Shown: positions 1 through 9,078, counted from the first letter of the stretch. The stretch: 64,000 nt of DNA from DATCMA01 sp036563645 (GCA_036563645.1 DATCMA010000048.1:1-64000); one strand, 5' to 3'. The notes: generated from the letters alone by a model not told the origin. Numbers and translations are program-made.

Positions 1-680
1 TCCAGGAAGCACGGCGGCCCGGCGATCGGGAACACCCAGCTCGCCTTCAGGTCGTCGATGTACCGCACGGTCCGGTCGAACTGGCGGTCCCGCTTCTGCT
101 TGCCGAATGCCCGCTTCGCCGCCTCCGGCAGCTCGTACACCATCGGGTACCAGATCGCGCCGGAGAACTGCAACATGTGCGCGTGCACGTGCCCCAGCTC
201 GGCGAAGACCGACAGGTCGGTCGGTCGGGCATCGTTCTGGTTGAGCAGCCGCACCCCGTCGTACTCCACCCAGAGCGACGAGTCGCCGATCGGACCGTCC
301 GTCGGGCTGGTCAACGCCTGGATCATGATTTTGAGGCCGCCGTCCAATTCGACGACTTCCTCGTTCTTGGTGCGAATGAAATACCGGAAGCCCAGTTCCC
401 GCAGCTCATCCTCCATCTCGGAGGTGGGGAATTCGGGGAGCAGGACGGTCGCCTTCTTCGAGACGTAGCGCTTGAGGTGCTCCGCGTCGAAGTGGTCGCG
501 GTGCAGGTGCGAGACGTAGAGGTAGTCGACCTGGCCGAGGCTCTCCCAGTCCAAGTGGGAGTTGTCGGGGAACGGGAACCACGACGCGAAGTACGCCGGG
601 TTCACCCACGGATCAGTCAGGATGCTGCCCGCGGACGTATCGATCCGCATGCTGGCGTGGCCCGTACCCGTCACTCGCAC
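1..680 (-). CDS. MBL-fold metallo-hydrolase (partial, C-terminus outside window)
   Basis: The frame is open from a GTG at 680 to the window edge, giving 226 residues. It starts VRVTGTGHASM and carries the metallo-beta-lactamase metal motif HLHRDHFD near residue 60, so a metal-dependent hydrolase fold is well supported. The pattern (WFPFPDN, then DYLYVSHLHRDHFD) resembles the MBL half of CMP-Neu5Ac hydroxylase/UDP-MurNAc hydroxylase (NamH-like) proteins, which also carry a Rieske domain, but any such domain lies outside the window, so the substrate is open. A purine-rich GAGGGGGG precedes the GTG; an in-frame ATG 25 codons upstream (755) is less like the family N-terminus. Confidence 0.8.
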   Translation of the reverse strand, partial: MRVTGTGHASMRIDTSAGSILTDPWVNPAYFASWFPFPDNSHLDWESLGQVDYLYVSHLHRDHFDAEHLKRYVSKKATVLLPEFPTSEMEDELRELGFRYFIRTKNEEVVELDGGLKIMIQALTSPTDGPIGDSSLWVEYDGVRLLNQNDARPTDLSVFAELGHVHAHMLQFSGAIWYPMVYELPEAAKRAFGKQKRDRQFDRTVRYIDDLKASWVFPIAGPPCFL

Positions 681-961
681 GGCGCAGCCCCCCTCGTCTC
701 CCAACTCGGCAACAGGACGTGTACGGCAGAACGCTACCGGAGTAACGACCGCCATCCGTGCCTGACGCGAACGGAGACACGGGCGGGAAGCGCAGCGCGG
801 TCGATCTGGACCCCGCCGGACCGGCGTCAGACCCGCCCGGTTCCCGCCGACGGACGCCCGACACGTGACCCCGTCACGCCAGACCGCAGACCCTCCGTAG
901 CCGCGGAGTCGGGACGTGCCAGACTGAACACAGACCTGATCGAGAGGGAAGGACCAAGACC

Positions 962-1183
962 GTGGCAGGAAGCGAGCCGGTGACTTCGCCCGACCAACTG
1001 AAGCCCAGGAATCTGAAGCCGGCGCGGATCGGGGCCATCGTCTCGGCGGTGCTGCTGCTCCTCATGATGTTCGGCAACCACCGGGGCCGGGTGGAGAACC
1101 TGTGGCTGATGGGGCTCGCCGCGCTCCTGATCGCCATCGTGATCGGCGACGCGGTGCTGCGACGCAACGGGCTCCGCTCCTGA
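962..1183 (+). CDS. DUF2631 small membrane protein
   Basis: A 73-residue protein starting at GTG after a GAGAGGGAAGGA ribosome-binding stretch. It has a short polar N-terminus (MAGSEPVTSPDQ) and two hydrophobic helices (about residues 23-37 and 47-62) with the signature GNHRGRVENLW between them, ending LRRNGLR. This matches the actinobacterial DUF2631 family, whose function is unknown. It stands alone, divergent from the MBL-fold gene and convergent with the DivIVA-domain gene. Confidence 0.8.
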   Translation: MAGSEPVTSPDQLKPRNLKPARIGAIVSAVLLLLMMFGNHRGRVENLWLMGLAALLIAIVIGDAVLRRNGLRS

Positions 1184-1240
1184 CGACGGCCCGTGTGCTC
1201 CCCCGCGGAGCGCACGGCTCACCGGGAGCGCCTCGGTCGC

Positions 1241-1298
1241 CCCACGGCCGCCGACGAGCCCGGCGGGGAGCACGCGCGACTCGTCGCACGGCCGTGGG
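1241..1298. terminator. Hairpin between convergent genes
   Basis: Arms 1241-1250 (CCCACGGCCG) and 1289-1298 pair perfectly, followed inside by a second 7-bp paired segment (1252-1258 with 1280-1286), with a 21-nt loop. It lies between the 3' ends of the DUF2631 gene and the DivIVA-domain gene, so a bidirectional terminator is the likely role. There is no T-tract on either side. Confidence 0.55.
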
Positions 1299-1306
1299 TG
1301 CCCACG

Positions 1307-2371
1307 TCACCGACGGCGCTGCAGAATCTCCTTGACCTCCTTCAGCGCCGCGTCCACCTCAGCCTCGAAGTAGCCGCCCGTCACCAGGCCGAAGCGGACG
1401 TTGTCGAGGTCGTTCTCGTGGACGGGCATCGGCCCACGTCCCGCCATCGCGGCCAGGATCTCCTCGAAGAACCGGTCCACCTGCTGCGGGTCGTAGCCGC
1501 TGCCGAAGCGTCGGACCTGGAAGGTCCGGCGAATTTGGTCGACGCGCTGCATCGCCGGGTCGGCGCCCATTCCCGCCGGGCCACCCATACCCGGCCCGTC
1601 CATCGCGGGGCCCCCCATGGGCGGACCACCCAGACCCGGGCCGCCCACACCGGAGGCCCCCATCGCCGGGCGCCCCACGCCCGGACCGCCCATCGTCGAC
1701 CCCAACGGGGGCGGGGTCACCGGCGGCATGCCGGTGCCGCTCGTCCGAAAGTCGGAATCCGGCATCCGGATCTCTGCGGTCACATCCGCCCGAGCATGCC
1801 GACCCGATTCAAACCCATCGAACCGCTCCTCGGGTCCGCCAAAACCACCCGGGCCGCCGGGACCAGCGGGCACCCCGGTGCGGGGATAACCCTGCCGGTC
1901 GCCGTAGCCCCCGAACCCACCCGTCGGCTCGTCGTAGCGGGGGCCGTACTCCGACGGCGGTGGGCCCGCCTGTGCGGGCATCGGACGCGGCGGCAGCGGC
2001 GGCGGAATAGGCGCCATCCCCCGGTCGTCGCGCGGCGGCGGAGGTGCCGTCCGTACCGGTGGCGGGGGCGGTCCCATCCGCTCCGGGGGCGCCGCGTGGG
2101 AATCTGCCGGTCCGCGGCCGAGCAGCCCTCGCTCCTCCAACTCGGCCAGCTGCCGCTCCACCCGGTCCAGGTGGAGGTCGACCTGCCACTCGTCGTATCC
2201 GCCGAACCGCACCCGGAACACGACGTCGTGCACGTCCTGGGCACGCACCGGTTCCCCTATGGGCTTGCCGGCGAGGGTGGCCTCGACGCGATCCAAGAAG
2301 GCGTCGACCTCGTCCACCTTGTAACCCCGGCGGAGCGCTCTACGCCGGAAACGCTGACCGTGACTCCCCAC
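1307..2371 (-). CDS. DivIVA-domain protein with Gly/Pro/Met-rich linker
   Basis: This 354-residue protein has two DivIVA-type segments, one N-terminal (about 4-65, GYKVDEVDAFLDRVEATLAG) and one C-terminal (about 275-350, GYDPQQVDRFFEEILAAM). A roughly 200-residue low-complexity linker with many MGGP/GPGMGG repeats joins them. DivIVA domains recruit proteins to curved or septal membrane in actinobacteria, but this one has no long coiled coil and is not the classic Wag31. The GTG start has GGAG five bases upstream. It follows rlmN after 38 bp and probably closes the rpsB-to-rlmN transcript. Confidence 0.75.
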   Translation of the reverse strand: MGSHGQRFRRRALRRGYKVDEVDAFLDRVEATLAGKPIGEPVRAQDVHDVVFRVRFGGYDEWQVDLHLDRVERQLAELEERGLLGRGPADSHAAPPERMGPPPPPVRTAPPPPRDDRGMAPIPPPLPPRPMPAQAGPPPSEYGPRYDEPTGGFGGYGDRQGYPRTGVPAGPGGPGGFGGPEERFDGFESGRHARADVTAEIRMPDSDFRTSGTGMPPVTPPPLGSTMGGPGVGRPAMGASGVGGPGLGGPPMGGPAMDGPGMGGPAGMGADPAMQRVDQIRRTFQVRRFGSGYDPQQVDRFFEEILAAMAGRGPMPVHENDLDNVRFGLVTGGYFEAEVDAALKEVKEILQRRR

Positions 2372-2409
2372 TGTGTCTCCTGGTTCGCCTCACTCGCCAC
2401 GAAGCCTGG

Positions 2410-3540
2410 TCATCGCGTGACCTGCGCCGCGGCCAGCTGCCCGCATGCTCCGTCGATCTCACGGCCCCGAGTGTCACGCACGGTGGTCGTCACCCCGGCC
2501 GCGCGCAACCGCCGGACAAACTCGCGCTCGACCGGCTTAGGACTCGCGTCCCACCGACTGCCCGGCGTCGGGTTCAGCGGGATCAGGTTGACGTGTGCGG
2601 ACCGTCCGGCCAGAAGGCGGCCCAACAAATCAGCCCGCCATGGCTGGTCATTCACGTCCCTGATCATCGCGTATTCAATCGACACCCGTCGTCCCGTTCG
2701 CGCCGCGTACTCCCACGCGGCGTCCAACACCTCCGCCACTTTCCACCGCTGGTTGACCGGTACGAGCTCGTCGCGCAGATCATCATCGGGCGCGTGTAAC
2801 GACAGCGCAAGAGTCACCGACAGGCCTTCCTCGGCCAAACGGCGGATCGCCGGCACCAGCCCAACGGTTGATACGGTGATGTGCCGCTGCGAGATCCCCA
2901 ACCCCTCGGGTACCGGCGCGCTCAATCGACGGATCGCGGCCACCACCCGGGAGTAGTTCGCCAGCGGCTCCCCCATGCCCATGAACACGATGTGGGACAG
3001 CCGCCGGGGCGCTCCGGTGACGACTCCCGAGGCCGCCAACCCCGCGAGGTACACCGCCTGATCGACGATCTCGGCCGTGGAGAGGTTGCGCGTCAACCCG
3101 GCTTGGCCGGTCGCGCAGAACGGACACGCCATCCCACAGCCCGCCTGGCTGGACAGGCAGGCCGTCACCCGGTCCGGATAGCCCATGAGGACGCTCTCCA
3201 CCAGCGCCCCATCGTGCAGCCGCCACAGCAGCTTCCGGGTCGCCCCGTCGTCACACGTCAGCTCCCGCACCGGGGTGAGCAGCGGCGGCAGGAGCCGCTC
3301 GGCGAGGCGGGCCCGAGATCGGGCCGGCAGGTCCGTCATGGACTCGGGATCGCGAACCAACCGCCCGAAGTAGTGCTTCGAGACTTGCTGCGCGCGGAAC
3401 GCTGGCTCGCCCAGCTCGGCGACGAGTGCCCGTCGGCCGGCCATATCGAGGTCAGCGAGGTGGGTCGGGGGCATCGTGGCACGCCCGCCGGCGCGGCCGG
3501 AAACGCGTGGGGGGGTCGGGATCACGGGCAGACTCGTCAT
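2410..3540 (-). CDS. rlmN: 23S rRNA (adenine-2503-C2)-methyltransferase
   Basis: A radical-SAM enzyme that methylates A2503 of 23S rRNA and A37 of some tRNAs. The 376-residue length fits the family. The iron-sulfur motif CxxxCxxC is at C135, C139 and C142, and the two mechanistic cysteines are visible at about C128 (TACLSSQ) and C366 (DGACGQL). GMGEPLANY and the late NLIPLNPT motif are also present. The first 20 residues are a Pro/Arg-rich extension. It lies 56 bp downstream of cdsA, in the usual actinobacterial order frr-cdsA-rlmN. Confidence 0.96.
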   Translation of the reverse strand: MTSLPVIPTPPRVSGRAGGRATMPPTHLADLDMAGRRALVAELGEPAFRAQQVSKHYFGRLVRDPESMTDLPARSRARLAERLLPPLLTPVRELTCDDGATRKLLWRLHDGALVESVLMGYPDRVTACLSSQAGCGMACPFCATGQAGLTRNLSTAEIVDQAVYLAGLAASGVVTGAPRRLSHIVFMGMGEPLANYSRVVAAIRRLSAPVPEGLGISQRHITVSTVGLVPAIRRLAEEGLSVTLALSLHAPDDDLRDELVPVNQRWKVAEVLDAAWEYAARTGRRVSIEYAMIRDVNDQPWRADLLGRLLAGRSAHVNLIPLNPTPGSRWDASPKPVEREFVRRLRAAGVTTTVRDTRGREIDGACGQLAAAQVTR

Positions 3541-3596
3541 AGCGCCTTCCAGTCTCCCACGCGCCGCAGACCGCAGTGGAGACAGCGGGTCCGCTG

Positions 3597-4736
3597 TCAG
3601 GCGGCGGGGGCCAGCACTGAGAGCAGCAGGTAGGACGTCGGCACCGCGAAGAGAATCGAGTCCAGCCGATCCATGAGCCCGCCGTGCCCGGGCAACAGGT
3701 TACTCATGTCCTTCACGCCGAGATCTCGTTTGATCATGGATTCGGCGAGGTCGCCGAGGACCGCCGCGCCGGAGACACCGAGGCCGAAGAGCGCGCCCCA
3801 CCACGGCGCCACGTCCAACAGCAGCCATACCAGCAGGGCGCTGCCGAGCGCGCTCGACACCAACGAGCCGGCGAGCCCTTCCCACGACTTCTTCGGGCTG
3901 ATCCTGGGCGCCATAGGGTGCTTACCGAAGAAGACCCCGACAGCGTAGCCACCGGTATCCGACAGCACGACCGCCGCGAGCGTGACGACGATCCGCCACT
4001 CACCGTCCGGCGCGTTGACGAGCAACGCCGCGAAGCTGAGGAGGAATGGGACGTACACGGCGATCAACGTGGCCGCGCCGACGTCCCGCTGGTAGCGATC
4101 CGGACCATCGCCCAAGCGCCAGACCAGGATCGCCAGCACGGTCATGACGAGGCCGAATACCAAGCCGTTCGCCCCAGCCCACCACGCCAACGCGACGATG
4201 AGCAGGCTCCCGCCGAACAACGGCGGCAGTGGTGGATGCAGCTCCTGGCTGCGCACCGCGCGGGCGAGCTCCCAGGTGCCGACGAGCGCCGCGCCGGCGA
4301 CGACCGCGAAGAACGCGGGGGGCCACAGGAACAGCGCCGCCAGGATCAGGGCGATCAGCGCCACCCCGATACCGATCGCGGCGGGCAGGTTCCGGCCGGC
4401 GCGCCCGGGCGCGCGCGGCTCGCGATTCGACCCGTCGCCCCGGCGTCGACGGCGATGGCCGCCACCTCGTCGGGAGCGCGTCGCGGGCTCCTCAGCGGGC
4501 GACGCCACGGTCGGCGCGACGTCCGGTGCCGGCTCAACAGAGGTGTCCATCTCCACGGCAGACATCACCCGATACGCCGAATCCATCGGATCATGCGGAT
4601 AGATTTCCATACCGGCAGCCGGATGGGCTCCGCTGGAGTCAGGTGGGCGCGGAGCGGAGTACGGATCGGGCGCGGCACCGGCCTGCCGCGCCCGATGGAC
4701 GTCGCGCTCGTCGCCGTAGGGATCGGGATGGGACAT
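3597..4736 (-). CDS. cdsA: Phosphatidate cytidylyltransferase
   Basis: Makes CDP-diacylglycerol from phosphatidic acid and CTP for phospholipid synthesis at the membrane. The 379-residue protein has a long acidic then basic cytoplasmic N-terminus (to about 112), several transmembrane helices, and the CDP-diglyceride synthetase signature at 333-359 (SMIKRDLGVKDMSNLLPGHG, then GLMDRLD). The N-terminal extension is usual in actinobacteria. Its ATG overlaps the frr stop by one base (TAATG), which points to translational coupling. Confidence 0.95.
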   Translation of the reverse strand: MSHPDPYGDERDVHRARQAGAAPDPYSAPRPPDSSGAHPAAGMEIYPHDPMDSAYRVMSAVEMDTSVEPAPDVAPTVASPAEEPATRSRRGGGHRRRRRGDGSNREPRAPGRAGRNLPAAIGIGVALIALILAALFLWPPAFFAVVAGAALVGTWELARAVRSQELHPPLPPLFGGSLLIVALAWWAGANGLVFGLVMTVLAILVWRLGDGPDRYQRDVGAATLIAVYVPFLLSFAALLVNAPDGEWRIVVTLAAVVLSDTGGYAVGVFFGKHPMAPRISPKKSWEGLAGSLVSSALGSALLVWLLLDVAPWWGALFGLGVSGAAVLGDLAESMIKRDLGVKDMSNLLPGHGGLMDRLDSILFAVPTSYLLLSVLAPAA

Positions 4737-5293
4737 TAAACCTCGAGGAGCTCGGCTTCCTTGTTCTTGACGAGATCGTCGATGTTGGCCACGTACCGCT
4801 GGGTCAGCTCGTCGAGCTCCTTCTCCGCGCGCCGTCCTTCGTCCTCACCCGCGTGACCGTCCTTGACGATGCGGTCCAGCTCCTCCTTCGCCCGGCGCCG
4901 CACGTTGCGGATGGCGACCTTGGCTTCCTCGCCCTTGCCGCGCGCAATCTTGATCATGTCGCGGCGCCGCTCCTCCGTCATCGGCGGCAGGATGAGACGG
5001 AGCTGGTTGCCCTCGTTGTTCGGGTTCACCCCGAGATCGGACTCACGGATGGCCTTCTCCATCGCCCCGATCTGGGACACGTCGTACGGCTTGATGATCA
5101 CCATCCGAGGCTCGGGGATGGTTATCGAGGCGATCTGGGTCAACGGGGTTGGCGAACCGTAATAGTCAACGAGGATGCGGGAAAACATCGCCGGGGTCGC
5201 CCGGCCGGTACGGATCGCGGCGAACTCTTCCTTGGCGTGCTCGACCGCGCGATCCATCTTCTCCTCGGCTTCAAGCAGCGTGTCCTCGATCAC
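4736..5293 (-). CDS. frr: Ribosome recycling factor
   Basis: Splits post-termination ribosomes together with EF-G. The GTG at 5293 gives the canonical 185 residues (VIEDTLLEAEEKMDRAVEHA to the C-terminal KEAELLEV) and has AAGGAGG upstream; the open frame extends 54 codons further, but that part lacks similarity to the family. Conserved segments include IRTGRATPAMF and SDLGVNPNNEG. It lies between pyrH (233 bp upstream) and cdsA (one-base overlap). Confidence 0.96.
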   Translation of the reverse strand: MIEDTLLEAEEKMDRAVEHAKEEFAAIRTGRATPAMFSRILVDYYGSPTPLTQIASITIPEPRMVIIKPYDVSQIGAMEKAIRESDLGVNPNNEGNQLRLILPPMTEERRRDMIKIARGKGEEAKVAIRNVRRRAKEELDRIVKDGHAGEDEGRRAEKELDELTQRYVANIDDLVKNKEAELLEV

Positions 5294-5526
5294 CTGCTCC
5301 GTCGCCTCCTTCTGGCCTCGTTGTCCCAAGGGTCGCCCCTGAACGCCTCTCCCCGTCACGCGGCCGTTGCCCGGGGCGATGTCGTCACCTATTCGCGCAC
5401 AGCCACCGCTGGCCGCCGCGGATGCCGGCTCGGTGCGTGCGCCCGCCACGCCCACTACGCCACACGGTGATCAACCAGGCATCCGCGCATGGCGCCTGCG
5501 CCCACACCGCGCACCGTCACGGCCAG

Positions 5527-6291
5527 TCACGCCGTGATCAACGTGCCAATCCGCTCGCCTCCGACGGCTCGCACGATAGTGTCATCGCCCTCGGCGCCAA
5601 ACACCAGCATGGGCAGCCCGTTCTCCATACACAAGCTGAAGGCGGCCGCGTCGACGACACGAAGCCCACGCCGGAGCGCCTCGGAGAAGGTAATCGAATC
5701 GAGCTTACGCGCGCTGGGGTCGGTCCGGGGGTCAGCGGTGTACACCCCGTCGACGCCGTTCTTGCTCATCAACACGAGGTCGGCGTGGATTTCCAACGCC
5801 CGCTGGGCGGCGACGGTGTCCGTCGAGAAGAACGGCATGCCCGCCCCCGCGCCGAAGATCACGACGCGCCCCTTCTCCAGGTGCCGGATCGCCCGCAAGG
5901 GGATGTACGGCTCGGCCACCTGCGCCATCGTGATCGCGGTCTGGACCCGCGTCTCGATACCTTCCTTCTCCAGGAAGTCCTGCAACGCGAGACAGTTCAT
6001 GACCGTGCCGAGCATCCCCATGTAGTCGGCACGAGCGCGGTCCATACCGCGCTTCTGGAGTTCAGCGCCGCGGAAGAAATTCCCACCACCGATCACTACC
6101 GCGACCTGAATGCCTCGTCGAACTACGGTCGCGATTTGCCGGGCGATTCCCTGCACCACATCGGGCGAAACCCCGACGGAGCCACCGCCGAACACCTCGC
6201 CGGAGAGCTTGAGCACCACCCGACGGGGACGGCCAGAGGGCGGCGCAGTGGAATTCACCGCTGCTGCCTGGTCGCTCATCACCTGCGTCAT
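5527..6291 (-). CDS. pyrH: Uridylate kinase
   Basis: Phosphorylates UMP to UDP. The 254-residue amino-acid-kinase-fold protein shows VVLKLSGEVFGG at the start of the domain, GGGNFFRG, and the D-x-M-x-K segment DLVLMSKNGVDGVYTADP. The first 20 residues (Ala/Ser/Pro-rich) are a non-conserved extension, and a second in-frame ATG lies at 6279. It follows tsf by 160 bp and precedes frr in the conserved rpsB-tsf-pyrH-frr order. Confidence 0.96.
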   Translation of the reverse strand: MTQVMSDQAAAVNSTAPPSGRPRRVVLKLSGEVFGGGSVGVSPDVVQGIARQIATVVRRGIQVAVVIGGGNFFRGAELQKRGMDRARADYMGMLGTVMNCLALQDFLEKEGIETRVQTAITMAQVAEPYIPLRAIRHLEKGRVVIFGAGAGMPFFSTDTVAAQRALEIHADLVLMSKNGVDGVYTADPRTDPSARKLDSITFSEALRRGLRVVDAAAFSLCMENGLPMLVFGAEGDDTIVRAVGGERIGTLITA

Positions 6292-6451
6292 CCGACCCGC
6301 CCTCCCCGCGGCGAGTACGCCCGCCGCCCAGTTCTCATGACGGAACGAGGAGGCCGCGGTAGCTGTTTACACCCACCGGCAGCCTCCTCGACTACTCCTC
6401 CCCACCGGTTATCACACCGCGGTGTGGCGCGGGGCCAGACAGTGGGTTGAA

Positions 6452-7282
6452 TCAGGCCTGGCCAACCTCGAAGCGGACAAAACGGGTCACGTTAATGCCC
6501 GCTTCCTTCAACACCTGCTGGACCGTCTTCTTGTTGTCCGCGACCGACGGCTGCTCCAGCAGGACGAAATCCTTGTAGAAGGCGTTGACCCTACCCTCAA
6601 CGATCTTCGGGATCGCCGCCTCCGGCTTGCCCTCCTCGCGCGCGGTCTGCTCGGCGATCCGCCGCTCCGACTCGACGACCTCAGCCGGCACATCCTCGCG
6701 GGTGAGGTACTTCGGCCGCATCGCGGCGATCTGCATCGCGATCCCGCGCGCGTCAGCTTCCGCGGCTTCATCGGACTTGCCGGTGTACTCGACGAGAACG
6801 CCGACCTGCGGCGGGAGGTCAGGGCTCTTGCGGTGCAGGTATACCGCGACGGTGCCGTCCAGGGTCGCGAAGCGGTTGACCACCAGCCTCTCGCCGATCT
6901 TCGCCGACAGCTCCTGGACGAGGTCCGCGGCGGTCCGGCCCTCCTCGACCGTGGAGGCCAGCAGCTCCTCGACGGTGGAGATCTTCGCCTGCGCGCCGTG
7001 CTCGACGAGCCGCTGGGCCAAGGCCACCACGTCGGCGTTCTTCGCGACGAAGTCGGTTTCACACAGCAGCTCAAGCAGAGCCTTGCCCGAGTGGGCGACC
7101 AAACCGTTGGCCGTAACCCGGCCGGCCCGCTTGCCGACATCCTTGGCGCCCTTGATGCGGAGGATCTCGATGGCCTTGTCGAAGTCGCCCTCCGCCTCCT
7201 CGAGCGCCTTCTTGCAGTCCATCATTCCGGCACCGGAGAGGTCCCGGAGCTTCTTGACGTCCGCGGCGGTGAAGTTGGCCAT
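6452..7282 (-). CDS. tsf: Elongation factor Ts
   Basis: Nucleotide exchange factor for EF-Tu. The 276 residues begin with the UBA-like domain (MANFTAADVKKLRDLSGAGM, MDCKKALEEAEGD) and continue into the EF-Tu-binding core (ETDFVAKN, VVEQP-like C-terminal region). GAGAGAG precedes the ATG. It is the second gene of the rpsB-tsf unit, 110 bp downstream of rpsB with a hairpin in the gap. Confidence 0.97.
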   Translation of the reverse strand: MANFTAADVKKLRDLSGAGMMDCKKALEEAEGDFDKAIEILRIKGAKDVGKRAGRVTANGLVAHSGKALLELLCETDFVAKNADVVALAQRLVEHGAQAKISTVEELLASTVEEGRTAADLVQELSAKIGERLVVNRFATLDGTVAVYLHRKSPDLPPQVGVLVEYTGKSDEAAEADARGIAMQIAAMRPKYLTREDVPAEVVESERRIAEQTAREEGKPEAAIPKIVEGRVNAFYKDFVLLEQPSVADNKKTVQQVLKEAGINVTRFVRFEVGQA

Positions 7283-7362
7283 AGCTCTCTCTTCGGGTTG
7301 TGGGGCGGCTGGTTTGCGTTCCTGGGCTTACCCGTTTCCGGGTCCGCCGTACCTGGCAAAGA

Positions 7363-7384
7363 GCGGGCCGGTGGCACGGCCCGC
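7363..7384 (-). terminator. Attenuator-like hairpin between rpsB and tsf
   Basis: A perfect 7-bp GC stem (7363-7369 with 7378-7384, arm GCGGGCC) with an 8-nt loop starts 9 bases after the rpsB stop on the minus strand and is followed by TCTTTG. The short T-run suggests a leaky terminator that could lower tsf relative to rpsB. This role is inferred. Confidence 0.45.
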
Positions 7385-7392
7385 ACCCACGG

Positions 7393-8217
7393 TCACTCGA
7401 CGGTGGCCGCGGTTTCCGCGCTCGACTTCTCCGGCCCTTCGAGCAGCTCGCGCTCCCACTCGGCCAACGGCTCGTCGCTAGCGACCACACCCGGCTCCGG
7501 CTTCTCGTCGGCGCCACGCTGCCGGCCAGAACGGGCGAGCAGACCGTCGGCGACCGCCGAGGCCACGACCTTGGTCAGCAGCTCGGCAGAGCGGATTGCG
7601 TCGTCGTTGCCCGGGATCGGGTAGTCGACCTCGTCTGGGTCGCAGTTGGTGTCGAGGATCGCGATGACCGGGATGCCCAGCTTCCGCGCCTCGTCAACCG
7701 CGATGTGCTCCTTCTTGGTGTCGACCACCCAGATCGCGGAGGGAAGCTTCTGCATATTGCGCAGGCCACCCAGCGTGCGGGTCAGCTTCTCCTTCTCCCG
7801 CTGGAACTGGAGGATCTCCTTCTTGGTGTAGCCGTGCGCCGCGCTCGTGAGGTCACCGAGCGCCTCGAGTTCCTTCAACCGCTGAAGTCGCTTGTAGACC
7901 GTCTGGAAGTTGGTCAGCATCCCACCGAGCCACCGGTGGTTCACGTACGGCTGACCAACGCGCGTCGCCTGCTCCGCGATGGCCTCTTGGGCCTGCTTCT
8001 TCGTGCCGACGAAGAGGATCGTGCCCCCTTCCGCCACGGTGTTGCGGACAAAGGCGTACGCCTTCTCGATGTACTCAAGCGTCTGCCGGAGATCGATAAT
8101 GTAGATGCCGTTGCGCTCCGTGAAGATGAAGCGCTTCATCTTCGGGTTCCACCGCCGGGTTTGGTGCCCGAAGTGAACCCCGCTCTCCAGCAGCTGACGC
8201 ATGGTTACGACGGCCAT
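7393..8217 (-). CDS. rpsB: 30S ribosomal protein S2
   Basis: Small-subunit protein S2. The ATG at 8217 (MAVVTMRQLLESGVHFGHQT) has GAGGAGAG upstream and gives 274 residues; the open frame extends 75 codons further without family similarity. Landmarks are RRWNPKMKRFIF, GTILFVGTKKQA and RWLGGMLTNF. The acidic C-terminal tail is typical of actinobacteria. It is first in the rpsB-tsf-pyrH-frr-cdsA-rlmN series. Confidence 0.97.
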   Translation of the reverse strand: MAVVTMRQLLESGVHFGHQTRRWNPKMKRFIFTERNGIYIIDLRQTLEYIEKAYAFVRNTVAEGGTILFVGTKKQAQEAIAEQATRVGQPYVNHRWLGGMLTNFQTVYKRLQRLKELEALGDLTSAAHGYTKKEILQFQREKEKLTRTLGGLRNMQKLPSAIWVVDTKKEHIAVDEARKLGIPVIAILDTNCDPDEVDYPIPGNDDAIRSAELLTKVVASAVADGLLARSGRQRGADEKPEPGVVASDEPLAEWERELLEGPEKSSAETAATVE

Positions 8218-8641
8218 ACAGCTCTCCTCAAGGTCTCCCTGGTTGTCTCCCTCGGCGGATTGCCGAGGGACCTGGTGCCCGGTCGCCGGCCGTCGTGGCC
8301 CGAGGTAGGTCGGGACCAGGGAAGGCCGTCGCCCCGCGGAATGCGCCACGGGGAAGGACACGCGAGGTCGACCGCCGAGGCGATCGCCAATCGCTAAGTG
8401 TACGCCCCGGCACTTGGGGGATGATGGCCACCCTTGCGGCACAGGTGAGAACGTTCTGTACGCGCAGCGTCAACGGTGGGCACCCATCGTCGGCGGGTCG
8501 ATGCCCCGGTTCTCCGCGGCCGGCACGACGGGCGCTAGCACCGCTCGGCGGTCACGCTCGCGCTATCCCCAGAAATCCCGTCATCCACACCCCGCCGCGC
8601 CCCACCACCCGTCCGCGTCGCTGACCCGGCACGGTCACCTC
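8218..8641. promoter_or_regulatory. Divergent rpsB/yraN intergenic region with rpsB leader hairpin
   Basis: These 424 bases hold no gene I can support. A perfect 8-bp hairpin (8249-8256 with 8262-8269, arm CCCTCGGC) lies in the rpsB leader 32 bases before its start and could be an S2 autoregulatory element, which is a guess. A possible minus-strand -10 box TACACT is at 8402-8397 without a clear -35. One breakpoint of the proposed gene-block inversion should lie here. Confidence 0.4.
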
Positions 8642-9001
8642 ATGACGCTGGTGAGACGGGCGGTCGGCAGCTATGGCGAGCGGCGCGCAGCAGCGCACCT
8701 GTCCGCAGCGGGAATGCGCATCATCGCGACGAATTGGCGATGCGCGCACGGGGAGATCGACATCATCGCGTGGGACGGCGACGTCCTCGTTTTCTGCGAG
8801 GTCAAGACCCGGCGGAGTGAGGCGTACGGTCCCCCGTCCGCCGCCGTCGTCGGCGCGAAAGCGCGACGTCTGCGCCGTCTCGCTGCTCATTGGCTCGCCA
8901 CCTCACCCGTCCACCCCCGGGACGTGCGATTCGACGTCGTCGCGGTGTGGGCGCCGCGGCGAGGTCCCACCCGCATCGAACACCTCCGCGGGGCGTTCTG
9001 A
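8642..9001 (+). CDS. yraN: UPF0102/YraN nuclease-fold protein
   Basis: A 119-residue protein of the UPF0102 family, which has a restriction-endonuclease-like fold. The expected residues are visible: YGERRAAAHL near the N-terminus, HGEIDIIAWDGD, then VFCEVKTR. The ATG is chosen because family similarity starts there; the open frame extends 76 codons upstream. Function is not settled in the family, though a role with the YifB/DprA neighbours in DNA uptake or processing is often suggested. It is followed by yifB after 77 bp. Confidence 0.9.
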   Translation: MTLVRRAVGSYGERRAAAHLSAAGMRIIATNWRCAHGEIDIIAWDGDVLVFCEVKTRRSEAYGPPSAAVVGAKARRLRRLAAHWLATSPVHPRDVRFDVVAVWAPRRGPTRIEHLRGAF

Positions 9002-9078
9002 CGCCCACCACCCGCACGTCCGACACACCACTTCATCTGCGGGATGCGACGCACAGACGTGACGAAGGACGGGACTCG

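Noticed and set aside
1193..2956. 587-codon plus-strand open frame
   Set aside because: Antisense to the DivIVA-domain protein and rlmN, with low-complexity Arg/Pro composition; a high-GC shadow frame.
6413..6426. 14-bp palindrome CACACCGCGGTGTG downstream of tsf
   Set aside because: A perfect palindrome but with no loop or T-tract; may help end the transcript, too weak to list.
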